64,000 nucleotides of DNA, taken from Closterium sp. Naga37s-1. Lineage: Eukaryota; Streptophyta; Zygnematophyceae; Desmidiales; Closteriaceae. The stretch is taken from NCBI GenBank assembly GCA_947471745.1, contig CANJKZ010000723.1:8631001-8695000 (forward strand), given 5' to 3'. The first letter of the stretch is position 1. Every line of letters begins with the position of its first letter. Positions 1 through 10,467 of the stretch are shown in pieces. A model generated the notes under the pieces. That model searched no databases. It saw nothing but the letters and a program-made list of their open reading frames with translations, and was not told the origin of the DNA. The position numbers and the translations under genes were made by a program.

Positions 1-884
1 GGACGAGAAAGTTGTGAGCCTGTGCGACGCTGTCAGACCTCGCTGGCTGTCGGCGAAAGAATCAGCGGTGTGTTGGCGGGTATGTGGGGGATTCTTCCTG
101 CGACAAGTCAAGTCGTCTCGATTCTTGCTGGTCGGCGGAGTAACAATGAACGGCCAAACTTTGTATGCTATTTGTTACGAAACACGGAAAACTTATGTAA
201 TAATAGCTGTGGTTGTCGGGTTTGCCCTGAGTTCTCCTTAGCGTAGTTGGAACCAATTAATATATTTGTACCCAGGATATTCGTGCTGGGCGACACCATC
301 AGTCACCACCTCCGCCAAATGGAGAGGGGCGTTACCACGCGACCCAGCCCAAGAAAAAAGAAGAATGCTGATTGTATGGCAAGCCCGATACAGCGTTGTG
401 AACAAGCCTCTTGTTACACTTCGGAGCAGCAATTCTTACACAAATTACTCTCGCCCACATCGTGGTCATGGACTAGCAAGTCCAGCACATCCTCGTTCAA
501 CGCACACCGTCCGTTCATGTCCTCATCTCCACGTCGTCAACCAGGTTGGTCCACGAAATGCCACGCTGTCGCTTCGTATCGCACACGCGTCGCCACAACA
601 CTCATCCGAGAAACACACCCATTCGCAGCCAGCCAGATGCCGCAAATGCGTCGCACGCAGAACCAACTCATCGCACGCAAATTCGCCCCTTTTCCATCAC
701 CAATTTCTCGACTCAAATCCAGCACCACTCCAAGTTGGCTGCTTGACCAGCCTGAGGCAATCCCGCGTGTGTGCGTGAACCTACCCCAACCCGCAAGTCC
801 AACCTCACTTCCCGCTCATTTCTCTCGTGCTTGGAGTGTGCTTCTAGCCTACCTGCGGCAATCTAGCTGTTCCACCAGCCAACC
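1..884. other. Upstream region of the first gene, no gene recognised
   Basis: Several open frames cross this stretch but none has a recognisable motif, and they overlap in different frames, so I treat them as chance. It probably holds the promoter and 5' untranslated region of the oxygenase that starts at 885. No convincing TATA box was seen close to that start. Confidence 0.4.
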
Positions 885-3800
885 ATGGCGTCGCAACTAG
901 CCGCCGCCCGCGGCCCTGCATCTCTCGCTCCCTTAAAGCCTTGCCGCGACGCATGCCGTCGCTCTGCCGCGCCGTCGCTGCAAGTCCATCGCAACCGTCC
1001 GTCTTCGCAAATAACGCTGAGCCGTTCGCATCATCATGAACGCGCCTCCGGCCTCTCGTCGTCTCGCGTCGCCAGCATCAATCATCGCTCTCTCTTCCCC
1101 TCGCTGCGCTCCAATCGCGCGCTGCCACGTCAGCAGCGCGCGACTGTGGCGATGGCTGTCGAAGCTGGCGCGTCTGTCGCCGCTGGTTCCGGCAGCGACA
1201 GCGCGGCGGCGGAGGCATGGCGCCCGGAAGCCGAGGCGGCGCGAGATAATGAGGCGGGCTCAAAATTCGTGTGGGAGAAAAACTGGTATCCTGCAGGTAC
1301 GTGGCCTTGATACGGCTTGATACGTTAATGTGACTAACGGGAGTGTCACTAACGGGACTTTGACATTCCGCGAACCAAGGGCGTGGGTTGATTGGATCAT
1401 CTTGCGCCCTGGCAGCACCGTTACGCGCGTCCGCGTGCAAAAAAGCGTCGAATTGTGCGCGTCCAAACCGTTGCCCACGTGACGTTTTTCTAGTAGATGC
1501 GCAACGAGCATGCCCGAGTCACTTCCGAGAACCCTCCCCGCTTTCCCCCTCCCCCGTTCCCCGTTCCCCCTCCCCCTGGTCCCCTCCGCCAGCCGTGGTG
1601 CGCGAGTTGGATCCGCGCGTGCCCGTGGCGCTGACGCTGCTGGGGCGGCCCGTGGTGATCTGGTTCCACGCGCCCTCCGCGCAGTGGCTCGCATTCCACG
1701 ACCTCTGCCCGCACAGGTGCCTGATCCACGCTCTGTCGCACAAGCGACTGCTTGCTGTGTCGCACAGGTGCCTGATCCACGCTCTGTCGCACAAGCGACT
1801 GCTTGCTGTGTCGCACAGGTGCCTGATCCACGCTCTGTCGCACAAGCGACTGCTTGCTGTGTCGCACAGGTGCCTGATCCACGCTCTGTCGCACAAGCGA
1901 CTGCTTGCTGTGTCGCACAGGTGCCTGATCCACGCTCTGTCGCACAAGCGACTGCTTGCTGTGTCGCACAGGTGCCTGCCTGCCGTGTCACACAGGTGCC
2001 ATTTTCAGAATAAATCAACTGATCGCCTCGCTGCGTCACATGCTTGCCTTACAGCAGCACCACCAGAACCAGCAGCACATGATTCTGCCGTGCCGTTCGT
2101 GCGCTCTTACCTGCCTCGTCACTCACTGCCTCTCTCCACATTTCCCTGTCCGGTTGCACCGTGCATTTATTATGTGCATGGATGTGTGTGTGCATGTGCA
2201 TGTGCGCGTGCATGTGCGTGTGCATGTGCGGGTGCATGTGCATGTGCATGTGCATGTGCATGTGCGCGTGCATGTTTGCTCGCGGGTGTGCATGTGCGTG
2301 TACTCACGTCCGTCCGTGCATGGGAGAGCAGGCTAGCACCGCTATCGGAGGGGCGCATACACGAATCGGGAGACCTGCAGTGCAGCTACCACGGATGGAC
2401 CTTTGCTCCCGATACCTCCTGCACCTTCATCCCCCAGGCCCCCTCCGATGGTCCTCCGGTCAGTCAGTCAGCCCCTCAGCCCAGCACCGCACAGTGCAGC
2501 ACAGCACAGCACATGACCGGACAGAGCAGCACAGTACGCATCGCATTGCGGATATCGGTTTCTGTCCTTATGAGTCTCCAAAATGAGCAGAGCAGCAAGG
2601 CCCGCAGCAAGCTTCTGCCTCCGCTTTCCCTCCCTGCCTTGATCTATCTTGGTTGTCATCAAACCCCCCCCCCCCCCCCCCCCCTCCCTCCGCCCTTCCC
2701 TTCCCCCCAAACTTCCCCCAGCCTTCAACCCCACCAGCTGAACACCTCCCTCGAAGCACGTGCGCGGCGCTAGCTAACTCGCGTGTATCCAGCATTCTGT
2801 TCTTGGGCTGCTTTAAAAACCGTCTCCATCCCACTCCCCTCCTCCCCCATGCCCCTGCCTGCCCCCCTCCGCCCTTCCCTCCACCACCACCAGGTGAACA
2901 CGTCCGCCCGGGCATGCGCGCGCAGCTACCCCACGTGTGTGCGGCACGGCATAGTCTTTATCTGGATGGACCACTCGCCCTCCGCCGCTGCCGAGGCAAG
3001 CTGCTGCGAGCACTCTTCACCCTCCCCTTGCCCTTGTCCCCCCTCTCCCCCGCTTCCCTCTCTCTCCCTCCGCCCATACCCCTTCCTCCCCACCCCTCTC
3101 CCACCACCACCAGGTGAACACATCCCCTAAGGCATGTTCGAGGGCCTACCCCACGTGTGTGCGGCACGGCATAGTCTTTATCTGGATGGACCACTCGCCC
3201 TCCGCTGCTGCCGAAGCTGCTGCCTCCCCCGTGCCCGTCGTGCCCGAGCTCGAAGACCCCACCTTCCAAGGAGACGTCGTGCAGACGGACCTGCAGTACG
3301 GGTGAGTGGCAGAGGGCCTGGTGACGGGCTAAGCGGGAGAGGGGGAGAAGGGGAGAGGGGGAGAGGGAAGCTGCTGCCTCCCCCGCGCCTGTGGTGCTTG
3401 AACTCGAAGACCCCACCTTCCAAGGAGACGTTGTTCAGACGGACCTCATGCCCTACGTCCCCTTGAACCATGCCCCCATGCCCCCATGCCCTCATGCCCC
3501 CATGCCCTCATGCCCTCATGCCCTCATGCCCCCATGCCCTCATGCCCCCATGCCCCCATGCCCCCATGCCCTCATGCCCTCATGCCCTCATGCCCCCATG
3601 CCCTCATGCCCTCATGCCCCCATGCCCTCATACCCTCATGCCCCCATGCCCCCATGCCCCCATGCCCCACACACTCGGATATGAGCTGCTGGTGGAGCAC
3701 GAGGTTTCACTGCCCACACACTGAGTGAACCTCGTGCTCACATGCCCGTGCCCCGTGCCCCATGCCCCCCCACACCCTATGTTCTGTTCTGTTCTATCCC

Positions 3801-6800
3801 GCCCCCATGCCCCACCCTCTCCCAGCTGCGAGGTGCTGGTGGAGAATCTAGTGGACCCTGGGTTCTCCACACAGTGAACCTCCTGCCCTTGCCGCATGCC
3901 CCCACAACCACAACCCCCCATCCCCTATGCGCCCTATGCCCCCATGCCCCTATGCCCCCATGCCCCTACGCCCCCATGCCCCACCCCGTCCCAGGTACGA
4001 GCTACTGGTGGAGAATCTGGTCGACCCTGCCCACGTGCCCTTTGCGCACCACAAGATCATGGTACGTTGAATTGAAAGGACCATTCGAGAATTCTCACGA
4101 ATTCCCATTCTACAGTATCAGCCTACGCTTGTGCTGCCACTGCCGCTACTAACTAAGCCCCTGGCCACCTCCCATTGCAACAACAACAAGTGACACCACC
4201 ATCACTTCACACACCCACTGCCAACTGCGGGCATCTATTGAGTCGATTTTTGAGGCGCCTCAAAAATCAATCACACACCCACTGCCATGTGCGGGCATCT
4301 TTTGAGTCGATTCAAAGGGCATCTGTGCAACAGGTTACACGCCTCCCCCAACTCGTGCCTTCTGCCTCTCTCCCTCTTATTCCTTTCCCCCCTCTCTCCC
4401 CGCCTCCCGCCCTCCAGAGCAACCGCAAGTTTGGCAAGCCGCTGGATCTGACAGTGAACGGCATCCGAGCAACGGGCTTCCAGGGGTCCAACGACCAGGG
4501 CGGCCCCTTTGAGTTCCTGCCGCCCACGCTCGCTCGCCAGGAGATCATTGTGCAGCCCAAACCCGGCCAGGTGGGTAACCCCTCCAGCCAGCTCCCCTCC
4601 ACTGCTCCCCTCCTCTCGTGGCGCCTCAATATTCTTTCGCCAGGAGATCATCGTGCAGCCCAAGCCCGGCCAGGTGGGTAACCCCTTCGCTCCTCCTGAC
4701 CCCGTACCGACCCACTTCGGAGGCGCCTCATAGGCCGTTTGAGTTCCTTCCTGCCGCCAACGCTCTTGCTCGCCAGGAGATCATCGTGCAGCCCAAACCT
4801 GGACAGGTGGGTAACCCCTCCACCCCTCCTCTCCTCTCCTCGCCTCTCCTTTCCCCGTACCGACCCACTTTTGAGGCGCCTCGTAGGCCGTTTGAGTTCC
4901 TGCCGCCCACGCTCGCTCGCCAGGAGATCATTGTGCAGCCCAAACCTGGCCAGGTGGGTCTTCCCTCCACCCCTCCTTCCCTCCACCCCTCCTTCCCTCC
5001 ACCCCTCCTTCCCTCCTCCCCTCCACCCTCCACCCCTCCACACCCTCCCTGGCACAAAACCTCCCTGGCGCAAAACCTTCACCCCTCCACCCCTCCACTC
5101 CTCCTCCTCTCCACTCCTCCTCTCCTCGCCCCTCCTTTCCCCTCCATCTCCTCTTCCGTTTCCTCACTTCCTTCCCCTCTCCCTTTCCTTCCTCACCCCC
5201 CGTCCCCCTCAAATCCCCCCAAGAAGCTCGTTGTAGCCTTGTACTGCATCCCCACGGCTCTCCCTCTCATGCTTCCGAGATTCTCCCTGCCTTCCTCTCC
5301 TCTCCCCTTCCCCTCCCCTCCCCTCCCCCACACAACCCCCCTCCCCTCTCCCCGACCAGCCCCCCTCCCAAGAAGATTGTGCTGGATTCCCATTGCACAC
5401 CCACGGCTATCCCATGCTGCACTCGCATCATCATATCTCACAAACTCTTCCTGTCTTCTCCCCTTCCATCCATCCTCTCCTCTCCCTCCCCACCAGCCCC
5501 CCTCGGGTCCCCCCGAGAAGCCTGTGCTGGATTCCCACTGCACCCCCACGCCTCTCCGTTTTGAGCTCGTATTTGAAACTTTCTCCCTGCCTTCCTCTCC
5601 TCTTCCCCCCACCAGCCCCCATCAGACCCTCCCAAGAAGCTCGTGTTAGCCTTCTACTGCATCCCCACCTCTCCCGGCAAGTCGCGGCTCATCTTCACCT
5701 TCCCCTCCAACTTCTTTCCGCCCATCGTCGCCCTCGTGCCGCGCTTCCTCACGCACCTGCGCCAGCTCGTCATCCTCGACTCGGACCACTACTTCCTGCA
5801 CGTGCTGGTGAGGCGAAGGGGAGGGGGAGGGTGGAAAGTGGAAGGGGGTTGGGTTTGTGGGGAGGGGAGTGAGGCAGGGGCGAAGGGAGGGCGGGTTGTG
5901 AGACCTTCCTCACGCAGCTCGTGATCCTCGACTCGGACCACTACTTCCTGCACGTGCTGGTGAGGCCAGGGGGAGCGGGTGGGGAAGAGCCAGGTGGAAA
6001 GACGGAGGCAGTTGGGGTTGCGGGGGTAGAAAGGCGTGGTGGTGGGTGGGTGATGGTTGGGGACTTGGCCGGTTTCCTTCCTCACGCACCTGCGCCAGCT
6101 TGATATCCTCGACTCGGACCACTACTTCTTGCACGTGCTGGTGCGGGGGAAGGGGAAGGTGGGGAGGGTGGAAAGTGGAAGGGAGTTGGGGGTTGGGGTT
6201 GTGGGGAGAGAGGCAGGGGCGAGGAGAGGGCGGGTTGTGAGAGCTTTCAGCTTCCTCACGCACCTGCGCCACCTCGTGATCCTCGACTCGGATCACTACT
6301 TCTTGCACGTGCTGGTGCGGGGGGAGGGAGAGTGGGGGCTGAAGAGCCGGGGCGGAAGAGAAGAAGGTTCTGGGTTGTTCTTGAGACCTTTCAGCTTCCT
6401 CTCCCACCTGCGGCAGCTCGTTATTCTCGACTCGGACCACTACTTCCTGCACGTGCTGGTGAGGCGAAGGGGAGGGGAGTGTGGAACGAGGCAAGAGAAG
6501 GGGGGTTGGGGTTGCAGGGAGAGGGGGGTTGGGGTGACTGGGTTGTGAGAGCTTTCGGACCAATACTCCTGCACGTGCTGGTAAGGCGAAGGGGGAGGAG
6601 GAGAGGAAGAGCGAGGGTGGGAAGACGGAGGCAGTTGGGGTTGCAGAGGTAGAAGAGTGTTGGCAGGGGAGGGAGGGGGAGGTTTCGGGACTTGGCAGTT
6701 TCCTTCCTCTCACTCACCTGCTCCGGCTCATCATCCCCGACCCGACTCGATACCCCCAACTCTGATTACTACTTTCTGCACGTGCTGGTGAATGGGGGAG

Positions 6801-7969
6801 GGGTGAGGGAGAGAAAATGCATTCTCTGAGGTGCCTTATGGGATCGTACTTTCCTCCATATGCCTGCCCCTACCATGCCCGCGTTCCCACACATGCCCTG
6901 TCAACCCCTCGTCAACACGCATCACTGTCATGCCCTGTCGTACCCCTATCCCCTCCCACTCCCTGTCGTGCCCTTCCCCCCCTGCATTCAGGAGCGGAGA
7001 CTGGAAGAAGAAAAGCTTCTCCTGGCTGCTGCCGCGGGAACTAGTGCCAAGCCCCACACCATGATCACCAGCAGCAGCAGCACCACCAATGGCAGCAGCA
7101 CAAGTATCAGCACGAACAAGGCGTACTTCACACCGACGAGGTCGGATGCATTCGTGACGGCATTCCGCTTCTGGATGGATAACTATGCCGGGGGAGGCGT
7201 TGCCTGGCCCTCCTACGTCAACCCTGCGCTTCCTCCCGCTCTGCCCAAGCAGCAAGTCATGGACAGGTCAGAACTCCAAACATTCCTCCCATCACCATTC
7301 CGCGTGCGCTTTGTACGCCTGATTCTTATGGGGAGGAAGGGGAAGGGATTGTGCATAAACACTTCACCTCTTCCTGGTTGTTTCTCCAGTATATGTTGTC
7401 CTTGGTTCTACCGTTCTCGTTCAAGCCCCCTGGCCTGTTGTCTTCTTGCTTGCCCGTTGTCCCCTCTGAAGTCTCTGTTTCTCTGTTCCTCTGTTCTTCT
7501 GTTCCTCTGTTCCTCTGTTCCTCTGTTCTTCTGTTCTTCTGTTCCTCTGTTCCTCTGTTCTTCTGTTCCTCTGTTCTTCTGTTCCTCTGTTCCTCTGTTC
7601 TTCTGTTCCTCTGTTCTTCTGTTCCTCTGTTCCTCTGTTCCTCTGTTCCTCTGTTCCTCTGTTCCTCTGTGTCTCTTCCTGCCCCCGAGCAGGCAAGTGA
7701 GCCACATCAGCATCTGCAAGACATGCCAGTCAGCCCAGCGCCTTGCATCTCGTGTGCGACTTGCCTTGTGGGCCGCGGCTTTTGCCTGCCTTGCTCTCCT
7801 CGCCCTGCTCCCCACCCTCGCCGCTCTCCAACGATTGCCCTTCTCCCTCGGCATTGCTGTGCCTCTTGCCATTGGGGCTCTGCTTTTTGCCACAGCTGCC
7901 CATTTTGTGGGTCGATTTATCGAGCGTACATTCTATTATAGCGAGTACGTGCATGCACTCGTGGAGTGA
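885..7969 (+). CDS. Plastid Rieske non-heme iron oxygenase, PAO/PTC52/TIC55 family, nine exons
   Basis: Exons inferred from splice sites and family homology: 885-1296, 1593-1716, 2332-2458, 3114-3301, 3995-4061, 4418-4570, 5616-5807, 6992-7266 and 7693-7969. They join in frame to 604 residues, close to the family length plus a transit peptide. Residues 1-110 are Ser/Arg/Ala-rich and look like a plastid transit peptide. The Rieske [2Fe-2S] ligands are C176-X-H178 and C196-X2-H199. The mononuclear iron motif is N291-X2-D294-X2-H297-X4-H302. The C-terminus has the family CXXC (C521, C524) followed by two hydrophobic segments (about 536-558 and 562-585), as in membrane-bound pheophorbide a oxygenase and PTC52/TIC55. 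The family oxidises chlorophyll-related tetrapyrroles or acts at the inner envelope using electrons from ferredoxin; which member this is cannot be decided here. Introns 2, 3, 4, 6 and 7 contain tandem copies of neighbouring exon edges. The start is the first ATG giving a transit peptide. Confidence 0.88.
1717..1995 (+). repeat. 51-bp tandem repeat (5 copies plus a 24-bp partial) duplicating the intron 2 splice donor
   Basis: Five identical 51-bp units start at 1717, 1768, 1819, 1870 and 1921, followed by a shortened unit at 1972-1995. Every unit starts GTGCCTG and ends CACAG, so each junction repeats the 5' splice site CACAG|GTGCCTG found at the true end of exon 2. All unit lengths are multiples of three and the reading frame stays open through the array. 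Each unit encodes 17 residues ending Ser-His-Arg, echoing the Pro-His-Arg at the exon end. Confidence 0.95.
2172..2298 (+). repeat. TGCATG/TGCG simple repeat in intron 2
   Basis: Alternating purine-pyrimidine TGTGCATGTGCATG-type sequence just before the intron 2 acceptor (AG at 2330-2331). Long frames across it are artefacts of the repeat. Confidence 0.85.
2664..2684 (+). repeat. Poly-C tract in intron 3
   Basis: An uninterrupted run of 21 C within the pyrimidine-rich part of intron 3. Confidence 0.95.
2735..3000 (+). repeat. Two extra copies of the exon 4 5' half and its acceptor, in intron 3
   Basis: The true exon 4 starts at 3114 after CCACCACCACCAG. A close copy starts at 2894 with the same acceptor context and encodes the same segment ([14 protein letters not shown] and following) up to about 3000, where it stops matching. 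A worse copy starts at 2738 after CCACCAG and reaches a stop within about 12 codons. Only the exon at 3114 continues into the second half needed to join exon 5. Confidence 0.8.
3368..3447 (+). repeat. Copy of the exon 4 3' half in intron 4
   Basis: Repeats the second half of exon 4 (AAASP...[16 protein letters not shown]) with a few substitutions but lacks the GGTGAGT donor seen at 3301-3307. With the 5' half copy at 2894 it flanks the complete exon on both sides. Confidence 0.8.
3462..3668 (+). repeat. 8-bp minisatellite (CATGCCCY) in intron 4
   Basis: About 25 units of ATGCCCCC or ATGCCCTC. Met-Pro-Pro-Cys-Pro-His open frames in all three phases come from this repeat and are not genes. Confidence 0.92.
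3676..3861 (+). repeat. Two decayed copies of exon 5 in intron 4
   Basis: Segments at about 3676-3711 and 3826-3861 resemble the start of the true exon 5 at 3995 ([11 protein letters not shown]). The second sits after CCCAG, like a 3' splice site. Both have lost the downstream iron-ligand residues. Confidence 0.65.
4245..4268. repeat. 24-bp perfect palindrome in intron 5
   Basis: GATTTTTGAGGC followed by its exact reverse complement. It is preceded by TTGAGTC, and TTGAGTCGATT recurs at about 4304. The core GAGGCGCCTC recurs in intron 6 near 4720 and 4873. It resembles the larger inverted repeat at 18538-18593, which shares GAGTCGATTTTTGAG. Confidence 0.85.
4636..4953 (+). repeat. Three extra copies of the exon 6 3' end with its donor, in intron 6
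   Basis: True exon 6 ends at 4570 (…QPKPGQ|GTGGGT). Copies of its last 38 to 75 bases end at 4673, 4806 and 4953, each followed by GTGGGT. Two of them also carry the same upstream AGGCCGTTTGAGTTCC. Each is therefore a potential extra 5' splice site. Confidence 0.88.
5211..5558 (+). repeat. Three extra copies of the exon 7 5' end with acceptor, in intron 6
   Basis: True exon 7 starts at 5616 and encodes [18 protein letters not shown]. Related sequences lie at about 5211-5266, 5357-5413 and 5490-5558, two of them after CCAG. They are separated by a repeated pyrimidine-rich spacer (TTCTCCCTGCCTTCCTCTCC), so the repeat unit includes intron end plus exon start. Confidence 0.82.
5904..6787 (+). 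repeat. Six extra copies of the exon 7 3' end with donor, in intron 7
   Basis: True exon 7 ends at 5807 ([16 protein letters not shown]). Copies end at 5959, 6140, 6314, 6458, 6580 and 6787, each with CACGTGCTG followed by GTG or GTA. Copies 3 and 4 are also preceded by TTTCAG, an acceptor-like sequence. As an internal exon copy 3 would be 64 nt and shift the frame. G-rich spacers of about 85-120 bases separate the copies. Confidence 0.9.
7478..7672 (+). repeat. 8-bp minisatellite (CTGTTCYT) in intron 8
   Basis: About 24 units of CTGTTCCT or CTGTTCTT. It produces spurious [12 protein letters not shown] frames on the minus strand. Confidence 0.93.
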
Positions 7970-8551
7970 GGCTGGGACTCCTTGTAGACACTTTTCGCCG
8001 GATGTGCCTTACGTGTTTCAAGGAATTACATCTGTTTGATAAACATCAACACCAACAACCAATACTGGTTTTTGAAACGATGATACACATTCGGTGGAGG
8101 CCGCGTACCCTACCAGGTATTCAACCTATTGAAGGCTCAACAATCTCCTGCCAAGTACACCGAAGCAAAATGAGAAGCGCTTGACACAACATGAGCATTC
8201 TTCACAGGGTAGTAGTAGACCACTCCAAACTGGCCCTTAGTTGAACTGTTCCGTGCTACCATCTCTAGGATGAAGGCGAAAGTATGTTTCCATTTTCTGC
8301 AGGCGTATGACAAGGAAGCAGGGAAAAGAGCTGTATATTGCGGTGCCAAGAGGATGGGGAAACTTGCACAGCGGAAACTGGCCGAGTCATACAACGATCT
8401 ACATGCGGTAGAGAAGCAGCAGCTCAATATTGTGGCTAGAACATTGTTCATTTTTGTTTTGTATAAACTTTGAACGGTTTTATTCTGAGGCCGTCACATA
8501 ACAATATTTTTCATGGTGGCCTCTCTTTTTGACGAATGTTGTATATTTCTG

Positions 8552-8588
<37 letters not shown>

Positions 8589-9079
8589 GCTCACACATTT
8601 CTCCCATGTCTCACATATTTACGAAGTTTGTCCAACCAGTCGCAGACTGTTTACGTGATCCTGTTGGGTTTGATTGTCAGCCTTGCAAACTTGATTGGTG
8701 CACGACGCAGCTCCCAAAACTCGTTTCGCGACGGAGCATGCACCGTTACCACATTCGCCTCTCTAAGTGTTGTACACGCGTTTCCCACTCGGCGACCGAC
8801 GTGGCTGGCGGATGAGCATAGGTGGCAGCCTAGCCCTCTCTTGGCCTCTCGTGGGCGTGCCCTGAAGGTTCGAGCCTATCCATTTTTCGCCATCCTTTGC
8901 CACTGGCAAATCTTTGTGCCAGATAGGCAGCACCAATCCCATGTTCCCGAAGGCTGAGCCTCGTGTTGGGAGCTCATATTTCTTGTGCCAAGGCACTTTT
9001 TCATTCACGTCACGCCCATCTCTCCACAGCCAACCTCGTGTAGCCCTCGTGCAGCTCTCTCAACCCTCATCCTTCAGAA
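7970..9079. other. Intergenic region between oxygenase and ferredoxin
   Basis: No recognisable gene. The first few hundred bases are probably the oxygenase 3' untranslated region. A pure TA dinucleotide run occupies 8553-8585. The last part must contain the ferredoxin promoter and leader, but no clear core element was seen. A 67-codon frame at 8270-8473 has no recognised motif. Confidence 0.5.
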
Positions 9080-9493
9080 ATGGCTGCCCTTGCCGCTACC
9101 ATGGCTGTTGCCCCCGTGGCCTCCCTCAAGGCCTCCACCACCCTGAAGACTAGCGTCGCTAAGACCTTCAAGGTTGCTCCTTCCGCTGCTCGCGTCTCCA
9201 TGGCCTCCTACAAGGTCACCTTCGAGACCCCCAGCGGTACCTCCACCATCGATGTCGCTGACGACGTGTACATCCTCGACGCCGCTGAGGAGGCCGGACT
9301 CGACCTGCCCTACTCCTGCAGAGCTGGTGCTTGCTCGTCTTGCGCCGGCAAGGTCACCGCCGGCAGCGTTGACCAGTCTGGCCAGTCCTACCTTGATGAC
9401 GACCAGATGGCCAAGGGCTTCGTCCTGACCTGCATCGCCTACCCCACCTCCGACCTGACCGTCCAGACCCACCAGGAGGACAGCCTCTACTAA
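9080..9493 (+). CDS. Plastid [2Fe-2S] ferredoxin precursor
   Basis: Encodes 137 residues in a single exon. Residues 1-40 (Ala/Ser/Thr/Lys-rich, no acidic residues) form a plastid transit peptide. The mature protein begins near residue 41-43 ([10 protein letters not shown]). The iron-sulphur cysteines are C80, C85, C88 and C118 with spacing C-X4-C-X2-C-X29-C, exactly that of photosynthetic ferredoxins, inside CRAGACSSC. The tail [15 protein letters not shown] is also typical. It is reduced by photosystem I and passes electrons to FNR and to stromal or envelope enzymes, including Rieske oxygenases like the preceding gene. Codons are strongly C-ending and uniform compared with neighbours, which suggests high expression. 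The absence of introns contrasts with the adjacent genes. It ends with TAA. Confidence 0.97.
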   Translation: MAALAATMAVAPVASLKASTTLKTSVAKTFKVAPSAARVSMASYKVTFETPSGTSTIDVADDVYILDAAEEAGLDLPYSCRAGACSSCAGKVTAGSVDQSGQSYLDDDQMAKGFVLTCIAYPTSDLTVQTHQEDSLY

Positions 9494-10467
9494 AAGGTGA
9501 TCTTGGATTTTTGTTAGGTCCATCGGACATGTTTTTGAATGGTAAATGTGTAGAAGCAGGCTGAAGCCTTGTGGATACGATTGATCCTTCCGAAACTGTC
9601 TAATGAAATTCTTTCTTGCTCATTTGCTAAGTAATAACGGTAAGAAGTGGCTTTGGACACCGAACAAATATATTGCTGTCATTGAGATATGGTGGTTATC
9701 CTGTCGCTTAAACAAAGATGTTTAGTCTCGATCCATCAGTGATCAGAACAAGTGCATGTCACACTAGAGCACGAGATTACTTTGGGAATGAATCTTGGAA
9801 TGTTATTTTGGAATATCCAGCATTACATCAATATACTGCCATGCTGACCGCCAGCTTAAGATGTGCAGGTGGGTGGTGACCCTTCAGCTTTGAACCCCTT
9901 TCTAGATAGGAAAGAAACGATCAGAGGCGCTGCTATGTTAGCCACCAGCTTAATGTGCAAAGGTGGTTTAAGACGTCCAGCGTTGATCCCCTTCCTGCCA
10001 CCATGTTGTCCACCAGCCTAATGTGGAGAGGTGGTGATGATCTCTAGCTTTAGTCCCCTACTTTCTCCAAAATTTTCACTCACGTCGGCTGAATGTAGTC
10101 TTGGACCAATTGCCATCAAAAGGGGTGAAGGGCAATGGAGATAGTCACTTAATCAAGAGTGAACCAGAAATGTTCCCACATGCCTAATTTGACATGGCAA
10201 CATCGTTTACACACAATAATATGAAGGAGCTACGTCGTCTGTGAAATTATCCAATTCAAGTAAAACCCTTTTACAATTCCTGCACGTATTGATAGGAGCC
10301 GATACACATTCTTAGCTATTTCCGCTCACGATGCTATTTTTTTGCAAGGTTTATGAGGGTATGCTGATGCTTTGTTAGAAATTACGCAGTGCCCGAACGC
10401 AACATGGACAGCTATTGTGGGCTAGCACGAATGTAAGGCAATGAATACATACGGGAGAATCGCCTCC
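9494..10467. other. Intergenic region between convergent genes
   Basis: Contains the 3' ends of the ferredoxin (+) and B12D (-) transcripts. Between about 9838 and 10070 there are three imperfect copies of a segment of roughly 70 bp recognised by CCAGCTTAATGTGCAAAGG and a nearby CCCCTT. Nothing coding is recognised. Confidence 0.5.

Noticed and set aside
1717-1995. CRISPR-like array
   Set aside because: Units are contiguous without spacers, the locus is inside a eukaryotic intron and there are no cas genes.
2894-3000. Alternative exon 4 used instead of the exon at 3114
   Set aside because: It lacks the second half of the exon and a standard GT donor (GAG|GCAAGC only), so it cannot join exon 5 without losing conserved residues.
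8763-8885. tRNA gene near GGTTCGAGCCTATCC
   Set aside because: The T-arm-like motif is there, but no matching acceptor stem or anticodon arm was found upstream.
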